Source: Segatella copri (GTDB lineage Bacteria; Bacteroidota; Bacteroidia; Bacteroidales; Bacteroidaceae). From it: a stretch of 64,000 nt of DNA. Positions 47,702 to 56,220 of the stretch are shown piece by piece. The stretch's first letter is position 1, and each line of letters starts with the position of its first letter. The notes below the pieces were generated by a model. It saw only the letters and a program-made list of their open reading frames with translations, did no database searches and was not told the origin of the DNA. Made by a program: the position numbers and the translations under genes. The stretch lies in the NCBI RefSeq assembly GCF_026015625.1, contig NZ_JAPDVG010000001.1:3400501-3464500 (forward strand), given 5' to 3'.

Positions 47702-47738
47702 AGGTCAGTTGAGCCATGAGGCTCGACTGACCTTTTTG
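47702..47738 (+). terminator. Terminator of the xus operon
   Basis: A 14-bp stem AGGTCAGTTGAGCC (47702-47715) pairs with 47720-47733 (one G-U pair). It has a 4-base loop and is followed by TTTTT. Confidence 0.9.
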
Positions 47739-47749
47739 AATTCTCTTTT

Positions 47750-47791
47750 TTACACCACGCAAAGGCGTTGAGTGTAAAAGGCATATCTTTT
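47750..47791 (+). promoter_or_regulatory. Operator-promoter of the decayed GH43 gene
   Basis: TTACACCACGCAAAG (47750-47764), identical to the site before xusA, precedes TATCTTTT (47784-47791) by 19 bases. The -7 box deviates from consensus in its last base. It has been kept although the gene it serves is broken. Confidence 0.7.
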
Positions 47792-47814
47792 AAAAACTTA
47801 ACTCAATAAATTGG

Positions 47815-49339
47815 ATGATGAAGAAACTGATAATTTTAGCAGGTTTATTGGTGTCTTTGCAGGCGAATGCGCAAAATTATGCCAAGCAGTGGTGTGCTGA
47901 CAATGGTGATGGTACTTATACCAATCCAATCATCAACTCAGACTTTCCTGCCCCTGACATTATCCGCGTGGGGGATACCTATTATTATGTATCTACCACA
48001 ATGTTCTATTTCCCTGGTGCGACAATCTTGAAGTCGCACGACTTGGTGAACTGGGAATATTGTGCCAATCCTCTCCAAAAAATAGCGGAGTCGGAGCCTT
48101 TTAATCTCCAGAATGGATATAATCAGTATTCCAAAGGGCAATGGGCTCCTAGTCTGAAATACTACCAAGGTAAGTTTTACCTTCACTTCATCGCCTTCAA
48201 CCATGAAAAGTTTGCCGATGGTGGTGACTGGATTGCTTTTCGAAAAGCAGGACATCCATCAAGGGGGATTGGTACAGACGCAGACAGGCGAATGGTGGAC
48301 GATTCTCTTCAAGGATGCAGGTACTATCGGGCGTATTCCGTATCTCGAACCTGTGGTATGGAAAGATGGATGGCCTATTCTCGGTAACAATGGCATTGAT
48401 GTGAGCAAGGGTGGCAAGTCTTACAAGAAGCCTAATGTAGGTAAGGAATATCCAAAAACATACTTGCCAACCAATGATGGTTTCAACACCGACAAGCTTG
48501 GGATGCAGTGGGAATGGAACCACAATCCTGACAATTCGGCATGGTCTTTGACCGAACGACCTGGATTCTTGCGCTTATACACGTCGGGCATTGTGAAGGA
48601 AGGCACCGACACCAAGCTCAACGAATTCTTACAGGCGCGCAATACCTTGGCCCAACGCATGTTTGGATACGATAAGGAGGGTGCCTCTACTTCTACCGAT
48701 ACGTATGGCACGATTTGCTTAGATGTATCCCATATGAAGGAAGGTGATGTGGCTGGGCTTTGTGTATTCCAAGACCCCCATGCTTATGTTGCAGTAAAGA
48801 TGATCAACGGCAAGAAAAGAGTGGTTTACTATCGTGCTCCTTGGTGGGAACCAAAGGCTGCTTGGCAGGGTGTAGTAGATGATACGGAACATTATAGGAC
48901 GTTTAGCACATCTACTGCTTCGCACAACGATAAGATCTATCTTCGGGCAGTGGCCAATTTCAAAACCAATAAATTGAAGTTCTATATCAGTTGGGACAAT
49001 CAGAAGTGGTTTGATTTGGGCAAGAACATCGAAACCGAGATGCGCTATACCCTCAAGATATTCACAGGCAATCGCTTTGCCATCTTTAATTATGCAACCC
49101 AGCAGAATGGAGGCTATGTGGATGTGGATTGGTTCTCGACAGAAGAGACTGTTGATGAAAATAAATTCAACGATTTGACTGCCATTGAGCAAGTAGAGTC
49201 GAAGACTAAACGTATTGTTTCTCGCCAGTTTTATAATGTGTCAGGTGTAAAGTTACCGAGATCTCAGCATGGCTTGAACATTGTGAAGACGCGTTATGAG
49301 GATGGAACGGAGAAAACTTATTCTTTTGTTAAGCAATAA
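47815..49339 (+). pseudogene. GH43 glycoside hydrolase, inactivated by internal deletion and frameshift
   Basis: The first frame (47815-48387) gives a signal (LQANAQ) and GH43 blade 1 with FPAPDIIRVGDTYY (general base Asp), WAPSLKYYQGKFYLHF and AFNHEKFADGGDW. Near 48203-48235 the homology jumps, in another frame, to LLFEKQDIHQGGLVQTQTGEWWTILFKDAG. That segment belongs more than 100 residues further on in GH43 enzymes. The missing segment should contain the second catalytic Asp and the acid Glu. The downstream part keeps the C-terminal beta-sandwich (VAGLCVFQDPHAYVAVKM) and a tail (FYNVSGVKLPRSQHGLNIV). A promoter, operator and terminator remain. Confidence 0.88.
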
Positions 49340-49350
49340 AAAACTAAAAT

Positions 49351-49387
49351 AGAAGGTCGGTTGAGCCGTAAGGCCCGATCGGCCTTC
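49351..49387 (+). terminator. Terminator after the GH43 pseudogene
   Basis: AGAAGGTCGGTTGAGCC (49351-49367) pairs with 49372-49387, with a few wobbles, around loop GTAA. It resembles the terminator at 47702 (GGTCNGTTGAGCC), suggesting a repeated unit. Confidence 0.75.
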
Positions 49388-49424
49388 TCCTAATAGCGGG
49401 AATGGTTCGTAAAAAATAACATAT

Positions 49425-50837
49425 ATGATGAAACGATTAATGATAAACTCTAAACTGATGATATGGCTTGGCATCTGCATCGTCTTTGTATGCATTTGCC
49501 ATTCTGCCGCTACTTACCATTTTTATTACTTGGAACAGTGGAATACGTTTTATTGGGATGCCGATGCCGTCTGCCAAACCTTGGCTAAGCCGGGTGGGGT
49601 GGCTATTGTATTGGCAGACTTCCTTATGCAGTTCTTCTGTTATGGGGCTGGGCCCGTTGTGTATGGTATCTTGATGACTTTGGTAGCTTATGCCCAAAGC
49701 TTATGGGTGAAAGAGGGAGCCAGATACCTAGGTTGCATCACGGCGGTTGCGATGCTGATGACACTTGTTTCCAATATGAGCTGTTTGCTTGCGGGCAGTG
49801 TGTGTTTGGTGATGATTATGTTCTTGGTGGCGGTTGTACTTCGTTGCAGACTTTGGTTGAAGGTTGTCGCAGTCGCTATGATAGCTTTGGTGGTAAGAAG
49901 AAATTGCTTGGTTCGAGAAGGTTCTGTGCTAAACTTCATGGCTTATCTGCCTTGGCTTATGGCTGTGGTCGTGGGGGTGTTGCAACTTTGTTATGTTTAT
50001 CTGCAAAAGCAACTCGGCAAGTATGGCTTGATGGCTCAGTGTGTGGTTGTGCTAGGGGCGGTTGTTGTCCTGTTTGTTTCTAGCTATCAAGCTCAGGACG
50101 AATATATGAAGAAAATCTATTATTATGTTCGTCACCAGCAATGGGATGAGATTATCAACCGTAGCAATAGCCGTGGTGCCAAGGGCAATGTCACCTTCCA
50201 ACTCTGTCGCAATATGGCACTCGCCGAGAAGGGAGAACTGGGAGAAAAACTGCTGATGTTTGACCAGCAAGGCATGAACAGTATCATGGCTTCCGATTTT
50301 AAGACCTTGCAGATGAGCATGCTTATGATGGATGTCTATTATGCGATGGGCTATGTGAACATGTCGCAGCTTTGTGCCTTTGAGTCTCAGGAGTATATGG
50401 ATAATAAAAGCCCATATCTTTGGCAACGATTGGTGGATACGAACATCGAGAATGGCGCCTATGCGGTGGCAGAGAAATATATCAAGCTTTTGGAGCGAAC
50501 CTTGGCTTACCGTGATTGGGCTAAAGAACGACGCAGATTTCTCTATAACGACAAGGCTGTGAGGGCAGACAAGGTGTTGGGAATGAAACGCAAGTGTATC
50601 TTCTCCGATGATAAGTTGATTGGCAACGGTGGCTTCGACAACGACTTGGCTTCCATCGTCAAGGCTTGTCCTGAGCATCGTGCCACTTTGGAGTATTTGG
50701 GAGCGATGTATATCGTGGCGAACCAACGATCCAAGTTCTTGGCTCTGATGAAGCAATACATGGGAACGAAGGCTATGCCGCACATTCCAGCCTCCTTTGC
50801 CAAGGCAATGGAAGTGTTTTGTAAAAATCCAGAATGA
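49425..50837 (+). CDS. DUF6057-like polytopic membrane protein
   Basis: The 470-residue protein has an N-terminal membrane domain (about residues 10-225, seven or so hydrophobic spans). The segment YHFYYLEQWNTFYWDADAV lies between spans 1 and 2, presumably outside. The C-terminal 230 residues are soluble helical repeats (WDEIINRSNSRGAKGNVTFQL, PYLWQRLVDTNIENGAYAVAEKYIKLL) resembling TPRs. It fits the DUF6057 family, whose function is unknown. The next gene, 44 bases on, encodes a CxxCH lipoprotein, and the two probably form a unit. The pair does not look like xylan metabolism despite its place in the locus. Confidence 0.75.
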   Translation: MMKRLMINSKLMIWLGICIVFVCICHSAATYHFYYLEQWNTFYWDADAVCQTLAKPGGVAIVLADFLMQFFCYGAGPVVYGILMTLVAYAQSLWVKEGARYLGCITAVAMLMTLVSNMSCLLAGSVCLVMIMFLVAVVLRCRLWLKVVAVAMIALVVRRNCLVREGSVLNFMAYLPWLMAVVVGVLQLCYVYLQKQLGKYGLMAQCVVVLGAVVVLFVSSYQAQDEYMKKIYYYVRHQQWDEIINRSNSRGAKGNVTFQLCRNMALAEKGELGEKLLMFDQQGMNSIMASDFKTLQMSMLMMDVYYAMGYVNMSQLCAFESQEYMDNKSPYLWQRLVDTNIENGAYAVAEKYIKLLERTLAYRDWAKERRRFLYNDKAVRADKVLGMKRKCIFSDDKLIGNGGFDNDLASIVKACPEHRATLEYLGAMYIVANQRSKFLALMKQYMGTKAMPHIPASFAKAMEVFCKNPE

Positions 50838-50881
50838 AAGAGTGATTAGATTATGTTAATCCAATAATAAGTGTTTGCAAA

Positions 50882-52336
50882 ATGATGTGCTATATATATA
50901 ATAATGTGAAATGCAGAATCGGTAGGGTAGTGATGGCTTGCCTCGGATTATGTTTGTTGGCAAGTTGTTCTTCACGAGTGGTTGTTGATAAGCAACTCTC
51001 CGAGTCGCCTAAGATATTTCCGGATTATCAGAATGTAACGATTCCTAGTCAGATGGCTCCGCTCCATTTCCGAGTGGAAAAAGAGCCAGGCGAGGTTGTC
51101 GCTGCCATTTTTTCCACAGACGATGGAAAGAGCGTAACGGTTCAGGCGGATGATACAGAAGTCTGTATCGGCGAGGGTGATTGGAAAAATCTCATAACTT
51201 CCGCTTCTCGCATCGAAGTACAGGTAGTTGTGAGAAGAGGTGAGAATAATTGTGGTCTCAAGCCTTTCTCAATCCACGTCTCGCCTGATAGCATTGACCC
51301 CTATATTGCTTATCGCCTAATCGAACCAGGCTATGAGCAATGGTACAAGATGGGCATCTATCAACGTTGTCTTTCCGATTATTCGCAGTCGCCTATCTTG
51401 GAGAATACGGTGACGGGGAATAATTGCATGAACTGTCACAACTTCTGCAATCAGAATGCCAAACAGATGATGCTGCATCTGCGTGCGGGAAAGTTGGGAG
51501 GCACATACGTGATGCAAGGAGATGGGTTGGCTAAGAAGTTGAGCATCGATGTGGATAGTATCAAGTCGTTGGTTTATCCAGCTTGGCATCCTTCAGGCAA
51601 GTTGATCGCTTTCTCAACCAATGATACCCATCAGGGTTTTCACTCATCAGACAGAAATCGCATTGAGGTCTATGACCAGAAGTCGGATGTCGTGGTTTAT
51701 GACTTGGCATCCAACCATATCTTTACTTCTCCTTTATTGAGCTCGCAACGAAGTTTTGAAACTTATCCTTGTTTCTCACCAGATGGCAAGCGTCTCTATT
51801 TCTGTACCGCAGATAGTGTGGAGATGCCTCGTCGTTATAAGGACGTGAAATATAGCGTTTGTTCCATAGCCTTTGATGCTGCCCATCATGCTTTTGGCAC
51901 CGAGGTAGATACGCTTTTTTCAGCTCATACGACAGGTAAAAGTGCCGTAATGCCTCGCATTTCGCCAGATGGCAAATGGTTGGTGGTTACGGTAGCCGAT
52001 TATGGTTGTTTCCCTATTTGGCATCATGAGGCAGATCTTTGTATCATCAATCTCCAAACCAAGGAATGTCAACCTTTGTCGGCTGCCAATAGCCGAGATA
52101 CCGAGAGTTATCACTCATGGAGTAGCAATGGTAGATGGCTCGTCTTTGGCTCGCGCCGAGTAAATGGGCTTTATACGATGCCTTATATTTGTCATATCGA
52201 CAAGAACGGCAAGGCTTCCAAGCCATTCCTTCTGCCACAGAAATCTCCTGATTTCTACGACAAGTGCTTGAAATCATTCAATATTCCCGAGTTCGTGAAG
52301 GATAAAGTGGAGTTGAAAGACATAGAGAAAAAATAA
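50882..52336 (+). CDS. Beta-propeller (PD40/TolB-like) lipoprotein with CxxCH haem-type motif
   Basis: The 484-residue lipoprotein (lipobox LASC near residue 29) starts with a beta domain (about 35-140). It then has a cytochrome-like motif NNCMNCHNFC (about residues 180-190), where CMNCH would covalently bind haem. The rest is a beta-propeller with PD40 repeats: YPAWHPSGKLIAFSTNDTH, ETYPCFSPDGKRLYFCTAD, MPRISPDGKWLVVTVADYG and YHSWSSNGRWLVFGSRR. The axial ligand beyond the His cannot be named. It follows the DUF6057 gene by 44 bases. A role in an envelope electron-transfer or sensing complex is speculation. Confidence 0.8.
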   Translation: MMCYIYNNVKCRIGRVVMACLGLCLLASCSSRVVVDKQLSESPKIFPDYQNVTIPSQMAPLHFRVEKEPGEVVAAIFSTDDGKSVTVQADDTEVCIGEGDWKNLITSASRIEVQVVVRRGENNCGLKPFSIHVSPDSIDPYIAYRLIEPGYEQWYKMGIYQRCLSDYSQSPILENTVTGNNCMNCHNFCNQNAKQMMLHLRAGKLGGTYVMQGDGLAKKLSIDVDSIKSLVYPAWHPSGKLIAFSTNDTHQGFHSSDRNRIEVYDQKSDVVVYDLASNHIFTSPLLSSQRSFETYPCFSPDGKRLYFCTADSVEMPRRYKDVKYSVCSIAFDAAHHAFGTEVDTLFSAHTTGKSAVMPRISPDGKWLVVTVADYGCFPIWHHEADLCIINLQTKECQPLSAANSRDTESYHSWSSNGRWLVFGSRRVNGLYTMPYICHIDKNGKASKPFLLPQKSPDFYDKCLKSFNIPEFVKDKVELKDIEKK

Positions 52337-52391
52337 TTTTTTCTCGATTTTATTACCACCGTTACCACCACCTAAAATATAGGGAACTACA

Positions 52392-52427
52392 AAGGGTGAT
52401 CCTACTGGTCTCTGGGACCTCAACTAT
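52392..52427 (+). pseudogene. Relic of a GH10 xylanase 3' end
   Basis: 36 bases match the 3' part of the GH10 gene (47025-47060) at 34 positions and would encode KGDPTGLWDLNY. The remainder of the gene is absent. It shows that a second GH10-like gene, or a duplicated end of xyn10C, once stood here. Confidence 0.7.
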
Positions 52428-52436
52428 TCCTTAAAA

Positions 52437-52495
52437 TGGCACGAAAACGCACTTTTTCTCACTTTTTTTTCGAGAAAAAGTGCGTTTTCGTGCCA
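52437..52495. repeat. Perfect 24-bp palindrome
   Basis: Arms 52437-52460 and 52472-52495 (outer part TGGCACGAAAACGCAC) are exactly complementary around an 11-base T-rich loop. No terminator context is present. It interrupts the relic coding sequences on either side and looks like an inserted hairpin repeat. Confidence 0.8.
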
Positions 52496-52533
52496 AAATC
52501 TTTAATTTGGCTTCCCAGAGAAGGACGTGATGT

Positions 52534-52593
52534 ATTAGGCATCCTACAAGCGGAATCTTTATTCACAAGGGTAGAAAAATTGTGATGAAGTAG
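52534..52593 (+). pseudogene. Relic of a secreted-protein C-terminal domain
   Basis: Read to the TAG at 52591-52593 the frame gives RHPTSGIFIHKGRKIVMK. This aligns with RPTKGIYIHGGKKIVIK at the end of the esterase at 58405. A stop codon lies just upstream in this frame, so only the tail of a lost gene remains. Confidence 0.65.
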
Positions 52594-52635
52594 TTAGGTT
52601 TTGTGATAAAATAAAAATCGTTTTGTTGTTTAGAT

Positions 52636-52698
52636 GTCCTTTCACCTTTCATCTATCTTCTTGCATTTCAGATAGATGAAAGGTGAAAGGACTTTTTT
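52636..52698. terminator. Strong hairpin beside the ATPase gene end
   Basis: A perfect 21-bp stem (52636-52656 with 52672-52692; core CCTTTCACCTTTC) and a 15-base loop are followed on the plus strand by TTTTTT. It begins 12 bases past the minus-strand ATPase stop, so it may serve convergent transcripts. Confidence 0.8.
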
Positions 52699-52703
52699 GT
52701 TTC

Positions 52704-53828
52704 TTATAGGTGCTCTAGCCAATTCTCGGGAGTGATGATCGTTTTATCCTTCACATCGTATGTGTTTAGGAAGGAAGCAGGAAACTGAGTATTTGCTCTC
52801 TTTGGATTCCATTTCATTTCGAAGAGAGTAAACTGTCCGTCGCTTTCCTCGATGTAGTCTATCTCTTGCTGTTGGTTGGTTCGCCAGAAATAGCTGTTTA
52901 CATATCTTCCTTCATACTGGTTAGCTTTTATTCTTTCGCTGATAACGAAGTTCTCCCACAAGGCACCAACATCTTGTCGAAGGGTCAAAGGCGCAAAGTT
53001 TTGCAATATGGCATTTCGGATACCATTGTCGTAAAAGTAAAACTTCTTGGCTCGTTTCAGTTCTGTGCGCAGGTTTCTGCTAAAACCATTTAGCTTGAAG
53101 ATGATATAGCATTTTTCTAGCAAGTCTACATATTTTTCCACGGTTTTGCTGTCCGTACCTACTGTCTGTGCCAGCTCATTGTATGAAACTTCGCTAGTAA
53201 CTTGCAGTGCTAAAGCAGTGAGTAGCTTGCTAAGCAATGCAGGTCGGCGTATACTCTCTAAGGTGAGCAAGTCCTTATAGAGATAACTATTGGACAGATT
53301 GTACAAGATGTCTTTTGCATCTTTTGTATGATTGATGACATCTGGGTATGAGCCATAGATGAGGCGATTCTCTAGTGTTTGCTTTACTGTAAGTAAGCCT
53401 TGAGATTCGAGTAATTCACCAGTGGACAATGGAAAGAGATGATACTCAAACTTTCTGCCGGTCAGTGGCTCATTGAGCTTGTTTTGTAATTCAAATGAGG
53501 AAGAGCCTGTTACCAGTAATTGTACTTCAGGGAAGTTGTCGGTAATCAATTTTAGGGTTAGCCCTATGTTTTCTACTCTTTGTGCCTCGTCTATCATGAC
53601 AATCTTGTGTTTGCCAATGAGCAATTTTAGTTCTTGGCTATTCACCTGGGATAGCATTTCTTTTACTTCTGGCTCATCACAGTTTAATTGCAATATAGGT
53701 TCCGTACGTTTTTCAAGTATCATTTTGAAAAGCGTACTTTTTCCTACTTGTCTGGCACCTATTATAATAATAGCTTTACCACCAAACATTCTGGCCTCTA
53801 TCGTTTCTTGTAGTTTCCTTCTTATCAT
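52704..53828 (-). CDS. AAA ATPase with DUF4143 C-terminal domain
   Basis: The 374-residue protein starts at 53828 (MIRRKLQETIEARMFGGKA). A longer in-frame opening upstream only translates leader repeats. The Walker A is GARQVGKST, followed by Walker B VMIDEAQRV and a sensor-type VTGSSSFEL (AAA_14). The DUF4143 part has GSYPDVINHTKDAKDIL, YNELAQTVGTDSKTVEKYVDLLEKCYIIF, FYFYDNGIRNAIL and FFWRTNQQQEIDYIEE-like residues (YFWRTNQQQEIDYIEES), which recall a nuclease-like motif. Such ATPases are common in Bacteroidota, with no settled role. Transcription is opposite to the xylan genes. Confidence 0.88.
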   Translation of the reverse strand: MIRRKLQETIEARMFGGKAIIIIGARQVGKSTLFKMILEKRTEPILQLNCDEPEVKEMLSQVNSQELKLLIGKHKIVMIDEAQRVENIGLTLKLITDNFPEVQLLVTGSSSFELQNKLNEPLTGRKFEYHLFPLSTGELLESQGLLTVKQTLENRLIYGSYPDVINHTKDAKDILYNLSNSYLYKDLLTLESIRRPALLSKLLTALALQVTSEVSYNELAQTVGTDSKTVEKYVDLLEKCYIIFKLNGFSRNLRTELKRAKKFYFYDNGIRNAILQNFAPLTLRQDVGALWENFVISERIKANQYEGRYVNSYFWRTNQQQEIDYIEESDGQFTLFEMKWNPKRANTQFPASFLNTYDVKDKTIITPENWLEHL

Positions 53829-53844
53829 TTTATTCTTATGTTTA

Positions 53845-53991
53845 AATCTTCTGCAAAGATTATGCAAATGAGCGCAATGAAAGCTCGCTTTCAAATTGCC
53901 GAGTGCAGCTAATCTTCTGCAAAGATTATGCAAATGAGCGCAATGAAAGCTCGCTTTCAAATTGCCGAGTGCAGCTAATCTTCTGCAAAGG
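53845..53991 (-). repeat. 66-bp tandem repeat in the ATPase leader
   Basis: Two exact copies (53845-53910 and 53911-53976) and the first 15 bases of a third lie between promoter and start codon. Each copy contains a hairpin GCAATGAAAGC with GCTTTCAAATTGC. Only the third, partial copy has CAAAGGTA, which on the minus strand is the -7 box TACCTTTG (53986-53993). Confidence 0.85.
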
Positions 53992-53993
53992 TA
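53986..53993 (-). promoter_or_regulatory. -7 box of the ATPase gene
   Basis: The minus strand reads TACCTTTG, about 158 bases before the start. The tandem copies downstream have AATCTTTG at the same place and would be weaker or inactive. Confidence 0.5.
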
Positions 53994-54498
53994 ATGAAAA
54001 TATTCGCTAATCCAAAAAATAACACTGTTTTTTTGGATTATAATCCGAAAATTCGTACTGATTTTTTGGATTAGGGACATTTTTGAGCTATTTTTGCCTT
54101 GTTAATAGGGTGCCATGTAACTTTAGTTTATACCCAATGTTATGGGTTGTGAAAATTCTTAATCTAGTATCTGTTGCTTGTAGCCCTAGGAGTTGATGAT
54201 TGTTGTTCCAGAAGCTAATGCCTTTAACTCCTGTTCCTAATGATTGCAAGTCCTAGAATCGCATATCTTTTGGCGACCGCCAAAAGATATGCGGAAGGCA
54301 TTCTTCTCACTATTACTTACGTCACTTGTAGGCATCAAGCCCTACGCTTGTAATCATTCAGTACTGGGAGGGCAGGTAACAAACCTGCCCTTCCAGTGCA
54401 TTTTGATACGTTTGATAAAGTATTTGATATATGGCGCAAAGCCTATGTCGGATTATTCTTGTAATTTTGCAACGAATAAACAATTTAATCATATACGA
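53994..54498. other. Gene-free stretch with two strong hairpins before a GH43 gene
   Basis: No gene is supported here. An in-frame extension of the downstream GH43 gene covers part of it but is not protein-like. Hairpins: GCATATCTTTTGGC (54261-54274) with 54279-54292, perfect 14 bp; and ACTGGGAGGGCAGGT (54363-54377) with 54383-54397, one wobble. The promoter of the GH43 gene lies at the right end. Confidence 0.6.
54427..54469 (+). promoter_or_regulatory. Promoter of the second GH43 gene with diverged operator
   Basis: ATATATGGCGCAAAG (54427-54441) matches the locus 15-mer at 11 positions. It lies exactly 20 bases before the -7 box TAATTTTG (54462-54469), the same spacing as the strong sites. 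The leader is about 30 bases. Confidence 0.5.
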
Positions 54499-55998
54499 AT
54501 GAAAAAGAAAAATATCCAGACCCCCGTTTTATCAATGGCCATTGCTGCATGTATGATATCTCACCAGCAAAATGCGTGGGGCAGAGAAAAACCGTCCCTG
54601 CAAAATGATTCCGTGCCTTATGTAACCATGCCGGACGTTTCCCCTAAACTCACCACAGGAGATGGAAATCCCCTGCTGGATTTTATGTTTACAGCGGATC
54701 CAACTGCAGTAGAATATAATGGCAGAATTTATGTGTACGCAACAAACGATCAGCAACAATATGATTCAATAGGCGGTTACGGAAAAAACTCCTACGAATA
54801 CATCAAATCTCTGGTGATGATGTCTTCCGATGACATGACAAACTGGACCTATCACGGAATTATTAAAACAGACAGCATCGCCCCATGGATACAAACATCA
54901 TGGGCACCGTCGATCGCAAAACGTGAGGAAGCGGACGGCAAGACTCACTTCTACCTCTATTTCTCCAATAGCGGGGGTGGAACCGCAGTGCTGACATCCA
55001 CATCCCCCATAGGACCGTGGTCAAGCCCGCTGAATCATAGTTTGGTAGACACAAACACTCCCGGCATAGCAGGAGAATGCAAAGCTGCTTTCGATCCGGG
55101 TGTAGTCATCGATGACAAAGGAAAAGGTTGGCTGACAGTAGGCGGAGGATGTGCTCGCATTATGCGTTTGGGAAAAGACATGATTAGTGTGGATGGCCCG
55201 ATAAAGCCCATCAGGGCTCCCCATCATTTCGAAGCTAACGAATTAAACTACATCAACGGCACATACGTTTATACTTATAACATAGATTGGCAAGATTTTA
55301 GCGACTGGCCTCTCCCGACAGAGAAACCAACCACCTGTTGCATGAGTTACATGACTAGCAAAACTCCGCTGGTAACCAAAAGTTGGAAATACCAGCACAA
55401 CTATATGAAAACCCCTGGAGATTATGGATTTGACTACAGCAACAATCATACACATCTACACAAATTCCGCGGGAAATGGTATGTATTCTATCACACAATG
55501 AGTTTGCAACATAGTTTCAATACAACAGCTGGTTTTCGTAATGTTTGTGTCGATGAAATACAAGTTGACGAGAATACTGTGAATATCCACATGGGTAATC
55601 AGACTCTGAAAGGCGTAAAACAGATACAGCCTATGAATCCGTTCATCATCCAGCAGGCCGAAACCACAGCAGCCACACAAGGTGTCAAGTTCACAAATGG
55701 AAAAAACATCGGGGACATGTATGCCGTTACCGTTCCCAACAAGACTGGCATCATTGCTGTCAGAGGTGTGGAATTCAACAAAGTACCTTCCAGTCTGGAA
55801 ATTAAGGCATCCGGAAACGGAATCATAGAAGTCCGCCGGGATAGGCCGGACGGAGAAGTCATAGCTTCAATCAAAGTCGGTACCCCGCAAATGAAACTCA
55901 TAGAATCCCAACTTCAAAAGAATATGACAGGCACAATGGACCTCTGTTTTGTCCTGAAAGGAAACAATATCACATTCGACGAATGGAAGTTCAAATGA
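54499..55998 (+). CDS. GH43 glycoside hydrolase with C-terminal CBM6-like domain
   Basis: The 499-residue enzyme starts at 54499 (MKKKNIQTPVLSMAIAACM), just behind its promoter. The propeller (about 40-345) carries FTADPTAVEYNGRIYVY (base Asp), KAAFDPGVVIDDKGKG (second Asp) and HHFEANELNYINGTYVYTY (acid Glu). The C-terminal domain (about 365-499: QAETTAATQGVKFTNGKNIGDM, ending NITFDEWKF) is a CBM6-like beta-sandwich. Arabinofuranosidase or xylosidase activity is likely. Codon choice (more CCC, CGG, ATA, AAA) differs from the xus genes and resembles that of the truncated DUF1593 gene downstream, suggesting that both came in together. Confidence 0.88.
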   Translation: MKKKNIQTPVLSMAIAACMISHQQNAWGREKPSLQNDSVPYVTMPDVSPKLTTGDGNPLLDFMFTADPTAVEYNGRIYVYATNDQQQYDSIGGYGKNSYEYIKSLVMMSSDDMTNWTYHGIIKTDSIAPWIQTSWAPSIAKREEADGKTHFYLYFSNSGGGTAVLTSTSPIGPWSSPLNHSLVDTNTPGIAGECKAAFDPGVVIDDKGKGWLTVGGGCARIMRLGKDMISVDGPIKPIRAPHHFEANELNYINGTYVYTYNIDWQDFSDWPLPTEKPTTCCMSYMTSKTPLVTKSWKYQHNYMKTPGDYGFDYSNNHTHLHKFRGKWYVFYHTMSLQHSFNTTAGFRNVCVDEIQVDENTVNIHMGNQTLKGVKQIQPMNPFIIQQAETTAATQGVKFTNGKNIGDMYAVTVPNKTGIIAVRGVEFNKVPSSLEIKASGNGIIEVRRDRPDGEVIASIKVGTPQMKLIESQLQKNMTGTMDLCFVLKGNNITFDEWKFK

Positions 55999-56013
55999 TA
56001 ACTTCCTGATGAC

Positions 56014-56050
56014 AAGGAGGGTGCATTGCCCATTATGATGCACTCTCCTT
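56014..56050 (+). terminator. Terminator after the second GH43 gene
   Basis: AAGGAGGGTGCAT (56014-56026) pairs with 56038-56050 (one G-U pair), loop of 11 bases, 15 bases after the stop. No T-run follows. Confidence 0.65.
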
Positions 56051-56140
56051 AACTTCCTGTACGTATCCCGCGCTGAGGAGACTATGCATGGAAGCTGTGC
56101 TATCGTTGGATTCTCTTGTTTGTTTTTGCAACACTAAGAT

Positions 56141-56220
56141 AAGTGAATTCTTCGACATGGCAAAATCCTGGGCCGCTCGGCTCTGCCGCTTGACTTGTTC
56201 AAGAACTTTTTGCTGCTCAG
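56141..56220 (-). mobile_element. Remnant of an IS1380-family element end
   Basis: The stretch resembles 32616-32675, the transposase-start end of the complete IS1380 element. Shared pieces are GCAACACTAAG, TAAGTGAA, CGACATGGCAAAATCCTGGG, and AACTTTTTG(C/T)TGCTCAGG. It has about 30 additional bases (near 56173-56202). The rest of the element and its transposase are gone. It borders directly on the truncated DUF1593 gene, so it or a deletion between copies probably removed that gene's start. Confidence 0.75.

Noticed and set aside
53829..54080. N-terminal extension of the ATPase with repeated RRLAALGNLKASFHCAHLHN
   Set aside because: It translates the 66-bp leader repeats and begins upstream of the -7 box. 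The Walker-type protein starts naturally at 53828.
54244..54498. N-terminal extension of the GH43 gene
   Set aside because: It contains the promoter and two hairpins and is not protein-like. MKKKNIQTP at 54499 gives a signal peptide.
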